A stretch of DNA of 64,000 nucleotides. It comes from Liminaster sp045576355 (GTDB taxonomy: Bacteria; Bacteroidota; Bacteroidia; Bacteroidales; UBA3663). A program made the translations under genes and the position numbers. Positions 1 to 9,446 of the stretch are shown in pieces (the stretch's first letter is position 1; each line of letters opens with the position of its first letter). The notes under the pieces are model-generated. The model was not told the DNA's origin. It ran no database searches and saw only the letters and a list, made by a program, of their open reading frames with translations. The stretch lies in NCBI GenBank assembly GCA_045576355.1, contig JAZNGG010000015.1, positions 1 through 64,000 of the forward strand, written 5' to 3'.

Positions 1-57
1 TATTTTAGGCACTCTTATTATCTTTATAAAAGCATGGAAATTATTTATTATCTTGGA

Positions 58-210
58 GTCCGCTAAAAAGGAAGGAAAGGAAGTATGAAAAGGGGCTTAT
101 TTTGTGAAAAATGTGTCCACAATGCCTATTTATCAGCACTGCAGACACATACTTTATCGATTTTAATTTTTAGCGGACACCAATAATAATAATAAGTGTC
201 CGCTAAAAAA
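58..210. repeat. Inverted-repeat ends of a small mobile element (MITE-like)
   Basis: Three copies of one end sequence are visible. GTCCGCTAAAAA lies at 58-69, its reverse complement TTTTTAGCGGACAC at 167-180, and GTGTCCGCTAAAAA again at 196-209. The first two face each other and bound about 120 bp with no plausible gene, as a MITE would. The third is separated from the second by an AT-rich 15-bp spacer and forms a perfect 14-bp inverted repeat with it. They could be nested insertions or a relic of an insertion sequence lying to the left. The 167-210 pair would also fold as RNA, but no T-run follows either arm, so a terminator is less likely. Family not recognised. Confidence 0.5.
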
Positions 211-235
211 TCCCCCTTATTAATATTCCGGCATG

Positions 236-1534
236 TCAATCAAACGGTTTTCTCATCATCCAGCAGCCCAAACGACAATGCAGGCATTTATGAAGTTCAC
301 AATACTCGCGATAAAGATGTAATAAAGCCTGTGTATCGAAAGCCGACTTTGGATCAATACCCACACACTGCCAAGAACGAATATAACGATTTTGTTCTGC
401 AGGAATTGCCTCTAAAAAAGATATGGCTCGCTGCACAATCTCTTCATCTCCAATCCATTCTCCATAAGCCATAATAATCGGGACAACCGCATTGATGATC
501 AGAGACAACAATGTCTGTCTCCCCAGATTACGAACCTCAATAATCTCGTCCTCTTTCAACACACAAGAAGAAAAAGTATAATGCTTCGCCCAAAAGCCCT
601 GAACACTGACTGCCAGGACCTTTTCAATATCTGAGATCGTTTCAGCAGAGAGTAATCGAGAGAAAAGATCTTGGACTCCGCAAAGCATTTTGGTCAAAAA
701 AGCTACTCGTAGATGGGGGAATGCCTGCGGTCGTAAACGGGCCATACGCCACACATCCACCGACAATGGTTTCAAATTAAACTTTGCACGCAAAAAGAGA
801 TACTCCTGGCGAAGTCGATTATAATAGGTTTCTGTCACAGGACGTTCATACTCTAAAAAACCGGCCTGTCCCATAAGCATCGCCTCCACTTGCAGCGGTT
901 GGTCTAAATGCTTCTGTATATAAGAATATGGTAGCGAACGTGCCAACTGTTCAAAAGCATCACTATTGATACCGGTTCCCATAGATCTTGCTATCATCAC
1001 ATATAAAGCCTCCTGCCAACTATGTAGATTGTCGTTTATTAAGTCCTTGACACGATGCACCTTAAGCATCATACGATCAGCCGCCAACGAAGATAACCAG
1101 TCAGACAATATAACATTTGGGACTTCAGACAGATGCTCCGAACATGTAATTGCTGAAAAACAATCGACTCCTGCTTTCATAAGATTACGATATCTTTGTT
1201 CGACATAATCCGGGATCTTCATGACAGCCTGTAATAACCGATCTCCGTTTGGTAAAGACAACTCTATATCATCATTCAAAACCACATGGAGTATAACATT
1301 ATTATATGCAGCATCCCCTTCGTGATGATGTCTTATCCAATCAGAAGCTCTAACGTGCATTTCAACATTGCCAGCCCATATAGTTTCACCAATCTTGACC
1401 TTAGCATTAAAAAAGTCCGGTCCGGCATCTCTATTTCTGATTCCGGGATTGATAATCTCCACCTGTTCATCAGAGGAGAGTGTAAGAGAAGCATACATCC
1501 GTTGTTGCCACACATAGTACATCAGCTCTTCCAT
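236..1534 (-). CDS. DUF2851 family protein
   Basis: A 432-residue protein matching the DUF2851 family, widespread single-copy proteins of Bacteroidetes with no established function. The N-terminal half carries the recognisable part (INPGIRNRDAGPDFFNAKV near residue 30 and the NVEMHVRASDW segment near residue 57). There is no signal peptide or membrane segment, so it should be cytoplasmic. The start is the ATG preceded on the minus strand by a TAACTTTG -7 element. It is transcribed divergently from dapB across a 91-bp gap and ends 26 bp from the repeat ends at the window edge. The family assignment is from memory of conserved blocks. Confidence 0.85.
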   Translation of the reverse strand: MEELMYYVWQQRMYASLTLSSDEQVEIINPGIRNRDAGPDFFNAKVKIGETIWAGNVEMHVRASDWIRHHHEGDAAYNNVILHVVLNDDIELSLPNGDRLLQAVMKIPDYVEQRYRNLMKAGVDCFSAITCSEHLSEVPNVILSDWLSSLAADRMMLKVHRVKDLINDNLHSWQEALYVMIARSMGTGINSDAFEQLARSLPYSYIQKHLDQPLQVEAMLMGQAGFLEYERPVTETYYNRLRQEYLFLRAKFNLKPLSVDVWRMARLRPQAFPHLRVAFLTKMLCGVQDLFSRLLSAETISDIEKVLAVSVQGFWAKHYTFSSCVLKEDEIIEVRNLGRQTLLSLIINAVVPIIMAYGEWIGDEEIVQRAISFLEAIPAEQNRYIRSWQCVGIDPKSAFDTQALLHLYREYCELHKCLHCRLGCWMMRKPFD

Positions 1535-1570
1535 GCTCTTTAAACTTTTTTTAGTGATAACTTCGCAAAG

Positions 1571-1592
1571 TTATAAAAAATGTCAGTATATT
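1571..1592. promoter_or_regulatory. Divergent promoters, DUF2851 gene / dapB
   Basis: In the 91-bp gap between the divergent genes a TATATTTG element (1585-1592, plus strand) serves dapB. A TAACTTTG element (1571-1578, minus strand) serves the DUF2851 gene. Both fit the Bacteroidetes -7 consensus TAnnTTTG. Confidence 0.6.
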
Positions 1593-1625
1593 TGCACATT
1601 GATCATTATAAATATTTAAAACACA

Positions 1626-2342
1626 ATGAAAATCGTCCTCATCGGGTATGGCAAGATGGGCCATATCATAGAATCCATAGCATTAAGTCGTGGCCACCAG
1701 ATCGTCGCAACCATTGACATTAACAATCAAGAAGATTTTGACTCACCGGCATTTGCCTCTGCAGATGTTGCCATAGAGTTTACACGTCCCGAAACAGCTG
1801 TTTCCAACATCCTTCGTTGCTTTGACAAAGGGGTTCCGGTCGTAGTAGGAACTACCGGATGGCTGACACATCTTCCTGAAATAGAGAAAGCATGCCAAGC
1901 TCAGGATGCAGCACTCTTTTATGCCTCCAACTTCAGTCTTGGAGTCAACATTTTCCAGGCAGTCAACCGCTACATGGCCCACATTATGAACGGTTTTCCC
2001 AACTATCAAGTCTCTATCGAAGAGACCCACCATATCCACAAATTAGACTCACCCAGTGGCACTGCGATCACCCTCGCAGACAATCTCTTATCTCAACTCG
2101 ACCGCAAAGATGCGTGGGCAGAGACAGAGACACCCAAAGAGAATGAGATTGGCATCAAGGCTTTCCGACGAGATGAAGTACCGGGCATACACACTGTGAT
2201 CTACGATAGCGAAGTGGACACCATCACCTTTACACACGATGCCAAAAGCCGGGCAGGCTTTGCCTTAGGAGCGGTTATTGCGGCTGAGTTTCTCGCTGGC
2301 AAAAAAGGTGTTTACACCATGAACGACCTATTGAAATTCTGA
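1626..2342 (+). CDS. dapB: 4-hydroxy-tetrahydrodipicolinate reductase
   Basis: A 238-residue enzyme of lysine and diaminopimelate synthesis that reduces hydroxy-tetrahydrodipicolinate with NAD(P)H in the cytoplasm. The N-terminus MKIVLIGYGKMGH is the nucleotide-binding GxGxxG loop. VVVGTTGW near residue 75 and the block EETHHIHKLDSPSGTA around residues 138-153 contain the family's catalytic His and Lys region. The length is short, as in other Bacteroidetes DapB proteins (about 240 residues against about 270 in E. coli). It heads a same-strand run dapB-lepB-wbqC-araC. Confidence 0.95.
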   Translation: MKIVLIGYGKMGHIIESIALSRGHQIVATIDINNQEDFDSPAFASADVAIEFTRPETAVSNILRCFDKGVPVVVGTTGWLTHLPEIEKACQAQDAALFYASNFSLGVNIFQAVNRYMAHIMNGFPNYQVSIEETHHIHKLDSPSGTAITLADNLLSQLDRKDAWAETETPKENEIGIKAFRRDEVPGIHTVIYDSEVDTITFTHDAKSRAGFALGAVIAAEFLAGKKGVYTMNDLLKF

Positions 2343-2432
2343 TTTGTTATTTTCTATTATAATAGATCGTCCCCTTTCGAGACTTTTAAAACCTAAAATC
2401 ACAAATTCATTCCGAACAATTATTACAAACCC

Positions 2433-3923
2433 ATGGCAGGAGACTCTGCCCAACCACAAAAGCAAAAACCTTCTCTTATGGCAAACACGACGAATACTAA
2501 CGACGAAAGCAAAAAACCTCAACGCGGATTCCATCGCAAACCATCTCGAGGAGAAATTATCAAATGTACCATCTTTAGCATATTAGCACTCCTTTTCACC
2601 ATTTGGGTAGGAGATTTTTGGCCATTGATATTTATCCTCTTGATTATTGACTCTTATTGGACTCGGTTCATCCCCTGGTCTTGGTGGAAAAACATCAAGA
2701 ATTCTGCATTACGCACTACGATGAGCTGGGTTGATGCCATCGTCTTTGCCATCGTTGCTGTCTATTTCCTACAGAATTTCTTTTTCCAGAATTTCCAGAT
2801 TCCGACCACATCTCTTGAAAAAACCATGTTGGCAGGAGACTATCTATTAGTAAGCAAATATCATTATGGGCCACGCATCCCGATGACCCCTCTCTCCTTC
2901 CCTCTCTACCAGCATACCATCACTGCCCCTTTTTCTGACAAAGAACTATGTAAGTCATATATCGAACATCCTCAGATCCCCTATCGCCGTATGCCGGGAC
3001 TGAGAGACATTGAGCGCTATGACATCGTTGTCTTCAATTATCCTGCAGGTGACACCGTAGCCACCAAACACCAGTCTGATGACTACTATCGTCTGAAATA
3101 TCACTATGGAGTACAGGCCATGCACCACGATCGTGCTCAATTTGGAGAAATTGTTTATCGTCCTGTTGACCGTCGGGAGAACTATGTAAAACGTTGTGTC
3201 GGACTCCCTGGAGATACACTTCAGATCATAGACAATCAAGTTTTTATCGACGGACAAGAATTGGAAAATCCTCAATACCTTCAGCACAACTATCTCATTC
3301 ATGCCAAACGCCCCATACAGGAACGCACATGGCGCAGCCTTGGGGTTTACATGAGTGACGTTGCCTCGCTCGGATCTAACATAGAGAATTTCCGTGCTTT
3401 AGGATTCCAGCCATCAAGCATCACCGATCAGCTCTATCGTGCGCCTCTGACCCAGGAGATGCTTACCCGACTCAGCCAACTCTCTACTGTCCTCACCATC
3501 ATCCAAGAACCGGCCGGTATCTGGGGCAAAGAGGATGTCTATCCATATAGCAAAGAAAACACTTGGACCACTGCCAACTACGGCCCGATTTGGATTCCTC
3601 GAGCAGGTGGCAGCATCGCTCTCACCCCGGAAAATGTCAGACTCTACGAACGCTGCATCCGTAACTACGAGAGCCACACATTAGAGCAACAGGCAGATGG
3701 GAGTTATCTCCTTGATGGACAACCTGCCCAGAATTATACATTTGCCATGGACTACTATTGGATGATGGGAGACAATCGCAACAATTCCGCAGACAGCCGC
3801 TGCTGGGGCTTTGTTCCCGAAGACCACATCGTTGGGACACCCTTATTCATCTGGTTCTCCAAAGATCCCGAAACCGGAGCATTTCGTTGGGACCGCCTCT
3901 TCAAAAAGGTCAAAGGATTATGA
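2433..3923 (+). CDS. lepB: Signal peptidase I
   Basis: A 496-residue inner-membrane leader peptidase that removes signal peptides from exported proteins. Hydrophobic segments at about 45-75 and 98-118 anchor it. The catalytic serine is expected at S127 (IPTTSLEKT, replacing the usual PSGSM) and the general-base lysine at K253 (NYVKRCVGLPGD). The DNRNNSADSR block near residue 450 is the conserved C-terminal box. It is about 170 residues longer than E. coli LepB because of long insertions between boxes, which is usual in Bacteroidetes. The start could instead be the internal Met at residue 16. It overlaps the next gene by a few bases (ATGATGA), suggesting coupled translation. Confidence 0.93.
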   Translation: MAGDSAQPQKQKPSLMANTTNTNDESKKPQRGFHRKPSRGEIIKCTIFSILALLFTIWVGDFWPLIFILLIIDSYWTRFIPWSWWKNIKNSALRTTMSWVDAIVFAIVAVYFLQNFFFQNFQIPTTSLEKTMLAGDYLLVSKYHYGPRIPMTPLSFPLYQHTITAPFSDKELCKSYIEHPQIPYRRMPGLRDIERYDIVVFNYPAGDTVATKHQSDDYYRLKYHYGVQAMHHDRAQFGEIVYRPVDRRENYVKRCVGLPGDTLQIIDNQVFIDGQELENPQYLQHNYLIHAKRPIQERTWRSLGVYMSDVASLGSNIENFRALGFQPSSITDQLYRAPLTQEMLTRLSQLSTVLTIIQEPAGIWGKEDVYPYSKENTWTTANYGPIWIPRAGGSIALTPENVRLYERCIRNYESHTLEQQADGSYLLDGQPAQNYTFAMDYYWMMGDNRNNSADSRCWGFVPEDHIVGTPLFIWFSKDPETGAFRWDRLFKKVKGL

Positions 3924-4591
3924 TGACACTTCTCTCCACAGCCTACCTTGCCCCGATCGCCTATTATGTGCAGTTGATGCATGCCCCCAAGGTGATCATA
4001 GAGGCTCATGAGAATTATAACAAACAGAGCTTCCGCAATCGTACTTTTATCGGGACCGATCAAGGACCGCTCGCCCTTTCCATCCCCGTCGTAAAAGGGT
4101 ATGAGATCAAATCTCCCATCCGCGAAGTAAAACTCTCTGATCATGGAGAGTGGCGACATCAGCACCTCTTTGCCTTAGCAAGCAATTATGGCAACACCCC
4201 TTTTTACGAGCATTACATCGATGACTTAAAAGAGATCATCTGTCATCCATTTACCTATCTGTTTGACCTCAATGAGGCTCTACAGAGTCACATCTGCGAG
4301 CAGATAGGCATCTCACCCCGACTCTCTTTCAGCACAGATTATATAGAAGTCCCAACTGACACTCCTGCTTCTGAGATCCGCGATCTGCGCAATACTCTTC
4401 ATCCCAAAAAAGATATTGCCACAGAAGTCCCGGATTTTATCGTATGCCCCTATTATCAGGTATTCAGCAACAAACAACCCTTCATGCCCAATCTGAGCAT
4501 TGTTGATCTGCTTTTCAACATGGGACCCGAAAGCATCTTAGTCCTACAGAAATCCATTGCCTCCACCCAAACGGCAACAAGGCAAGCATAA
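3920..4591 (+). CDS. WbqC-like family protein
   Basis: A 223-residue cytoplasmic protein of the WbqC-like family. The conserved features are STAYLAPIAYY at the N-terminus, HENYNKQSFRNR near residue 30, and the HQHLFALASNYGNTPFYEHY block near residue 77. Some members sit in polysaccharide clusters, but here the gene is tied to lepB: its ATG overlaps the lepB stop codon. ATG at 3920 or 3923 is possible. No catalytic role can be assigned from sequence. Confidence 0.82.
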   Translation: MMTLLSTAYLAPIAYYVQLMHAPKVIIEAHENYNKQSFRNRTFIGTDQGPLALSIPVVKGYEIKSPIREVKLSDHGEWRHQHLFALASNYGNTPFYEHYIDDLKEIICHPFTYLFDLNEALQSHICEQIGISPRLSFSTDYIEVPTDTPASEIRDLRNTLHPKKDIATEVPDFIVCPYYQVFSNKQPFMPNLSIVDLLFNMGPESILVLQKSIASTQTATRQA

Positions 4592-4608
4592 TTAGCCGAA
4601 CAACGACC

Positions 4609-5511
4609 ATGAAAAAGCCCCAATTAGCCGAAGGATTTGAGGGACAACGTTTTCTTACGATCCCCCATACGCTCATCGAACGGATGAGAGAAAGACCTTT
4701 TTCGCAAGATTTACAAGTTTTCTGCATCGGCTATTTTCCTTGTGCCAGATTTCATTATGTCAACAGGCCTCAAGGATCTTCCGAATACATTTTAATCTAT
4801 TCGAAAGAGGGGTCCGGATGGATACAAGTTGGTGAGGAGAAGCACACTCTCACCAAAGATGAGTTCATTGTTATCCCCAAATCGACCCCTCATGCTTATG
4901 GCAGTGATGAAAAAAGCCCATGGAGCATCTATTGGATTCATTTTGATGGTTCGAAAGCAGCTTTTCTCTCTCAAGGATTGTGCATTCCTTCCGGCATCAC
5001 ACCGGCAGAAGATTCCCGCATAGCAGAGCGTATCGATTTGTTTGAAGAGATCTTTGCTCTGCTCAATCAGAACTTGAGTATAGAAACTCTTGAGTATGTC
5101 GGTCTTGTCCTCCAGCACCTGATCGGGACTTTCCGTTATGTCTCGATCTATCGAAAAGGGAATATCCGAAAAAATAACGACAACGATGCCATCCTCAAAA
5201 TCATACACTTCATGGAGGAAAACATCGAAAATCATCTCAGTGTCGAGCAGATGGCTACCATCGGCAACCTCTCAAAATCCCATCTATATCGTCGCTTTTT
5301 AGACGAAACCGGACAATCACCCCTGGATTATTTCATCCACATGAAGATCAAAAAAGCCTGTATGTTACTCACTCAGACCTCTATGACGATAAGTCAGATT
5401 GCCTTCAAGTTGGGCTTCCATGAGACACAATATTTCGCTCGCACCTTCAAGAAAGCGATGGGGCTTTCTGCAGGAGAGTTCCGAAAAGAGTATTTGCAAG
5501 TTTCCCAATAA
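4609..5511 (+). CDS. AraC family transcriptional regulator
   Basis: A 300-residue cytoplasmic regulator. An N-terminal cupin-like sensor domain (residues about 40-130, with GWIQVGEEKHTL and IPKSTPHAYG) is joined to a C-terminal AraC double helix-turn-helix (about 200-298; HLSVEQMATIGNLSKSHLYRRF and the second helix ISQIAFKLGFHETQYFARTFK). It lies 17 bp after the wbqC gene and 252 bp before the symporter/GH35/GH43 operon on the same strand. Control of that operon by a sugar bound in the cupin domain is the natural inference, not proven by sequence. Confidence 0.9.
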   Translation: MKKPQLAEGFEGQRFLTIPHTLIERMRERPFSQDLQVFCIGYFPCARFHYVNRPQGSSEYILIYSKEGSGWIQVGEEKHTLTKDEFIVIPKSTPHAYGSDEKSPWSIYWIHFDGSKAAFLSQGLCIPSGITPAEDSRIAERIDLFEEIFALLNQNLSIETLEYVGLVLQHLIGTFRYVSIYRKGNIRKNNDNDAILKIIHFMEENIENHLSVEQMATIGNLSKSHLYRRFLDETGQSPLDYFIHMKIKKACMLLTQTSMTISQIAFKLGFHETQYFARTFKKAMGLSAGEFRKEYLQVSQ

Positions 5512-5669
5512 CATTTCTCTTCCATTCTTTTTCCATATTTTACATTTACGCACCTGATCCTCAATCAGCACAAGAGGATTGGTACTTTTTTCATACACTT
5601 ACGCAATAGTGATACTATCGTCCACATAAAAAAAGAAGATAATCCACCTTATACCTAAAAAAAACTATG

Positions 5670-5677
5670 TATTTTTG
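5670..5677 (+). promoter_or_regulatory. Putative promoter of the symporter/GH35 operon
   Basis: A TATTTTTG -7 element lies 86 bp before the symporter start, in a 252-bp gap otherwise free of genes. The leader would be about 80 nt. No clear operator repeat was seen. Confidence 0.45.
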
Positions 5678-5763
5678 CAGCAAAGTTTGCTACATACGCC
5701 AAATCTCAAAATACCATCATTCACCCTAACCATTATAAGAAGAAACAATATCCTTAATCTATT

Positions 5764-7206
5764 ATGAATAATTACAATCGTTCATTCATCTACTTCATCT
5801 GCCTTGTCTCAGCCATGGGCGGACTACTTTTTGGCTACGATTGGGTAGTCATCGGTGGAGCCAAACCTTTTTACGAACTCTATTTTGCGATTTCCACCTC
5901 ACCGGAGATGCAGGGTCTCGCCATGTCCATTGCTTTAGTTGGCTGCCTGCTGGGGGCTATGGTGGCAGGGGCATTGGCCGATCGTTACGGCCGTAAACCG
6001 CTTCTCATCGGATCCGCCATCCTTTTCCTCTTCTCAGCCTGGATGACGGGGTGGGTAGATACATTCAATCCCTTCTTGTGGGCACGATTCATCGGAGGTG
6101 TAGGCATCGGCATCGCCTCAGCGCTCTCTCCTATGTACATTGCCGAAGTTTCGCCGGCACACATTCGCGGACGTTTGGTCTCACTCAATCAGATGACCAT
6201 CGTATTGGGAATCCTTGGGGCACAGATTGTCAATTGGCAGATTGCAGAGCCACTTCCTGCCGACATCTCTGCCATGCAGCTCTCTAACGACGCTGCACAA
6301 CAGGCTGCAGCCGATACTTTCATCCTCTCATCCTGGAACGGACAAATGGGATGGCGCTGGATGTTCTGGGTAGAAGCTCTCCCTGCTGCACTCTTCCTCA
6401 TCATGGCATTCTTCATCCCCGAGAGCCCGCGTTATCAGGCCATGCGCGGAGAGACAGGTAAAGCCCTGCGCACTCTGACCATGATCGGTGGCAGCAATTA
6501 TGCCACAGGGGAACTGGAGGTAATCAATGCCTCTCGTGCAGCCAATGCCGGACAGGCAGGTCTCAAGACACTCTTCACCCATAAATATGCAGGTGTACTT
6601 ATCCTGGGCCTTTTTGTTGCTGTCTTCCAGCAATGGTGTGGCACAAACGTTATCTTCAACTATGCTCAGGAGATTTTCTCTGCCGCCGGCTATGCCGTAG
6701 GAGACGTACTCTTTAACATTGTCATTACCGGTGTTGCCAATGTCATCTTCACCATCGTTGCTCTATTCACCATCGACCGATGGGGACGCCGTTCGCTCAT
6801 GCTCTTCGGGGCATTGTCATTGGCCATCATCTATGGCATCCTCGGCACCTGTTATTACTATCATATCACCGGCTTCGGCATGGTCATACTCGTTGTACTT
6901 GCCATCTCTGCCTATGCCATGACATTGGGACCGGTCACTTGGGTATTGCTTGCTGAGATATTCCCCAATCGTGTCCGTGGTGTGGCAATGGCAACCTGTA
7001 CTTTCGCCCTCTGGGTGGGATCCACCACACTCACCTACTTCTTCCCTCCCATGAATGCTGCCCTCGGCAGTAGCGGCAGTTTCTGGATCTACGCTGCCAT
7101 CTGCGCCATCGGATTCATCTTCTTCCTCTGCCGTTTGCCTGAGACCAAAGGCAAAACATTGGAAGAACTGGAAAAGAAATTTGTCAAGGAGGATTCTACA
7201 CATTAG
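5764..7206 (+). CDS. MFS sugar/H+ symporter (sugar porter family)
   Basis: A 480-residue, twelve-span inner-membrane transporter of the sugar porter family (XylE/GLUT type). Seen directly: GGLLFGYDW in the first span, the RYGRKP loop after span 2, the PESPRY signature near residue 220, the DRWGRRS loop in the second half and the terminal PETKGKTLEELE. It should import a mono- or disaccharide with protons. It is the first gene of a four-gene operon with a GH35 enzyme, a GH43-like lipoprotein and a DUF5107 protein. Galactose, xylose or a small galactoside are plausible substrates, but sequence alone does not decide. Confidence 0.92.
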   Translation: MNNYNRSFIYFICLVSAMGGLLFGYDWVVIGGAKPFYELYFAISTSPEMQGLAMSIALVGCLLGAMVAGALADRYGRKPLLIGSAILFLFSAWMTGWVDTFNPFLWARFIGGVGIGIASALSPMYIAEVSPAHIRGRLVSLNQMTIVLGILGAQIVNWQIAEPLPADISAMQLSNDAAQQAAADTFILSSWNGQMGWRWMFWVEALPAALFLIMAFFIPESPRYQAMRGETGKALRTLTMIGGSNYATGELEVINASRAANAGQAGLKTLFTHKYAGVLILGLFVAVFQQWCGTNVIFNYAQEIFSAAGYAVGDVLFNIVITGVANVIFTIVALFTIDRWGRRSLMLFGALSLAIIYGILGTCYYYHITGFGMVILVVLAISAYAMTLGPVTWVLLAEIFPNRVRGVAMATCTFALWVGSTTLTYFFPPMNAALGSSGSFWIYAAICAIGFIFFLCRLPETKGKTLEELEKKFVKEDSTH

Positions 7207-7277
7207 TTTTGTCTGAGAACCGAGTTTTAGCAGAAATATTATTAAACCCCTATTGTAGCTATAAAACACCAATCATT

Positions 7278-9386
7278 ATGAACAAAAAACTAACGACTCT
7301 ATGTGCTACTGCTTGCATCGCCTTAGCCACACTTTCAGCAGCCGACAAGCCGCAGCGACACATCCCGGAGGTAAAATGGGATCAACATAGTCTGATCATT
7401 GACGGACAACGAAAAGCGGCAGTCATGGGCGAAGTGCATTACAGCCGAATCCCTGCCGATGAGTGGAAAAATGAAGTGAGAAAAATGAAAGAGGGTGGCA
7501 TCACCATCATCGCCACCTATGTCTTCTGGAACCACATCGAGGAGCAAGAAGGGATCTTCGACTGGTCAGGGCAACGCAATCTGCGCCGCTTCATCGAGAT
7601 TTGTGGCGAAGAAGGATTGCCCATCATCATCCGCATAGGTCCTTTCTGTCATGGCGAAGTGAGAAACGGAGGCATCCCCGACTGGATGTTTACCAAAGGG
7701 TGCAAGATGCGCCAAGCCAATGCCACCTTCATGCACTATGTCAATGCGCTTTATCGACAAATCTACTCTCAAGTAGTAGGGCTGCAGTGGAAAGATGGTG
7801 GTCCGGTCATAGCCTGCCAGTTTGATAACGAGTATCGTGGTTCGGGTGACTACTTGATGGCACTCAAAAGGAGTGCTTTAAAAATCGGTTTTGACCTCCC
7901 CTTCTATACCCGTACAGGATGGCCCGAACTCTCCAAGCCGGTACCTTTCGGCGAGATGATTCCGCTCTATGGAGACTATGCCGATGGTTTTTGGGAGCGC
8001 AGCATCAAGGAGACCGCCGGCAATTACTGGAAAGCATTTCACTTCAAAGCATTCCGTTCCTCTACTGCCATCGCGTCCGAGCAACTGGGCGAGCAGAAAG
8101 AGAGAGTGACTAAGGGAGACGAACTTTATCCTTATTTCACCTGCGAATTAGGAGGTGGCATGATGACCGCTTACCACCGTCGCGTCTATCTCTATCCCGA
8201 AGATGCCTACTCCATGGCTGTCGTTAAGTTAGGATCCGGATCCAATCTGTTAGGTTATTATATGTATCATGGTGGCACTAACCCCGAGGGTAAAGTCACC
8301 ACACTCAACGAAGAGCAGCGCACCCTCGCCACCAATTATAATGACTTGCCGGTCAAGACCTACGATTTCCAGGCACCGCTTGGAGAGTTTGGCCAGCGTA
8401 ATCCTCATTACTACTCTCTACGCACACTGCACACCTTCATGGCTGACTTCGGCGAAGAGTTGGCTCCGATGGAGGCTTACTTCCCACAAGCGGACAAACC
8501 GGTCAAAAAGGGCGAAAACACCTACCTGCGTTGGGCATATCGCACCAAGGACGGCAGTGGATTCGTATTCATCAATAACTACGAACGTCTCCAGAACCTC
8601 ACAGACAAAAAGGGAATACAGTTCACTGTGGGAGAGACGACCTTCCCCAAACGCCCCATCACGATCCCTGCCGGCACGATGGCGATTCTTCCTTTCAATC
8701 TGAAAGCAGGCTCTCATAACATCGAGTATGCCACTGCCCAGCCCGTCGCTCGCCGCACCGAAAACGGCATTACCTCTCTCTACATGATGCAGCTTGACGG
8801 CATCCGTGCTGATATCTCCATTGACGGGAAAGTCAAGAAAGGTCTGAAACAGCAAGGCACGGACAAACCCGCCCTCTCCCGAGAGGGGCTCGACATCTAT
8901 CTGCTCACCCCCGATCAGGCAGGCAAACTCTTCCTGCCCGAAGAGGCAACACGCGCACCTCAGACTCTGGCAGAGTGTCACTACACCCAAACTCAGAAAG
9001 CCGGTGCACCACGCACCATCACTATCGGTGTCAACAAGGTGGCTGAAAGCCCTGTGGACAAAGACTTCGATGCCGCAGCCCGATATGTCATCACCTTACC
9101 CGAAAACATAGACCGCAGCAATGCTCTCTTAGACATCAGCTACCTGGGCGATGTGGCTCGTCTCTACCTCAACGGCAAACTCATCGATGACAACTTCTGG
9201 AACGGACGCTCTTTCCGATACGCTCTTTGGCGACTTCCCAAAGATTGTCATGAGATTGAGCTACGCATCCTCCCATTACAAAAGGAGATGCCCATCTATT
9301 TCCCATCCGCATTCCGGGCCGAGGTGGAGAAGGGAATCGAAGTAGGAGAACAAGTCAACAAAGTGACTGTAATCACCTGTCCATAA
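7278..9386 (+). CDS. GH35 beta-galactosidase, exported
   Basis: A 702-residue exported enzyme with an N-terminal signal peptide (residues 1-21). The GH35 TIM barrel covers about 30-380: HYSRIPADEW, GPFCHGEVRNGG, then QFDNEYRG with the expected acid/base E185, and CELGGGM with the expected nucleophile E290. A C-terminal beta-rich region carries a jelly-roll-like end. GH35 enzymes mainly release terminal beta-galactose. The ATG at 7278 was chosen over an upstream in-frame start because it begins the signal peptide. It follows the symporter by 71 bp and precedes the GH43-like lipoprotein by 60 bp, fitting degradation of a galactan or arabinogalactan side chain. Confidence 0.9.
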   Translation: MNKKLTTLCATACIALATLSAADKPQRHIPEVKWDQHSLIIDGQRKAAVMGEVHYSRIPADEWKNEVRKMKEGGITIIATYVFWNHIEEQEGIFDWSGQRNLRRFIEICGEEGLPIIIRIGPFCHGEVRNGGIPDWMFTKGCKMRQANATFMHYVNALYRQIYSQVVGLQWKDGGPVIACQFDNEYRGSGDYLMALKRSALKIGFDLPFYTRTGWPELSKPVPFGEMIPLYGDYADGFWERSIKETAGNYWKAFHFKAFRSSTAIASEQLGEQKERVTKGDELYPYFTCELGGGMMTAYHRRVYLYPEDAYSMAVVKLGSGSNLLGYYMYHGGTNPEGKVTTLNEEQRTLATNYNDLPVKTYDFQAPLGEFGQRNPHYYSLRTLHTFMADFGEELAPMEAYFPQADKPVKKGENTYLRWAYRTKDGSGFVFINNYERLQNLTDKKGIQFTVGETTFPKRPITIPAGTMAILPFNLKAGSHNIEYATAQPVARRTENGITSLYMMQLDGIRADISIDGKVKKGLKQQGTDKPALSREGLDIYLLTPDQAGKLFLPEEATRAPQTLAECHYTQTQKAGAPRTITIGVNKVAESPVDKDFDAAARYVITLPENIDRSNALLDISYLGDVARLYLNGKLIDDNFWNGRSFRYALWRLPKDCHEIELRILPLQKEMPIYFPSAFRAEVEKGIEVGEQVNKVTVITCP

Positions 9387-9446
9387 AAAGAGTTTAATGG
9401 ATCCGATGACACTCTGTTAAAACCTCTCTATAAAACCGTTTTTAAT

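Noticed and set aside
84..185. Tiny plus-strand frame starting MKRGLFCEKC inside the terminal repeat element.
   Set aside because: It lies wholly within the MITE-like segment and ends in its inverted repeat; no evidence of coding.
167..210. Bidirectional terminator after the DUF2851 gene.
   Set aside because: The T and A runs belong to the stem itself and no free T run follows either arm; a third copy at 58 points to mobile-element ends instead.
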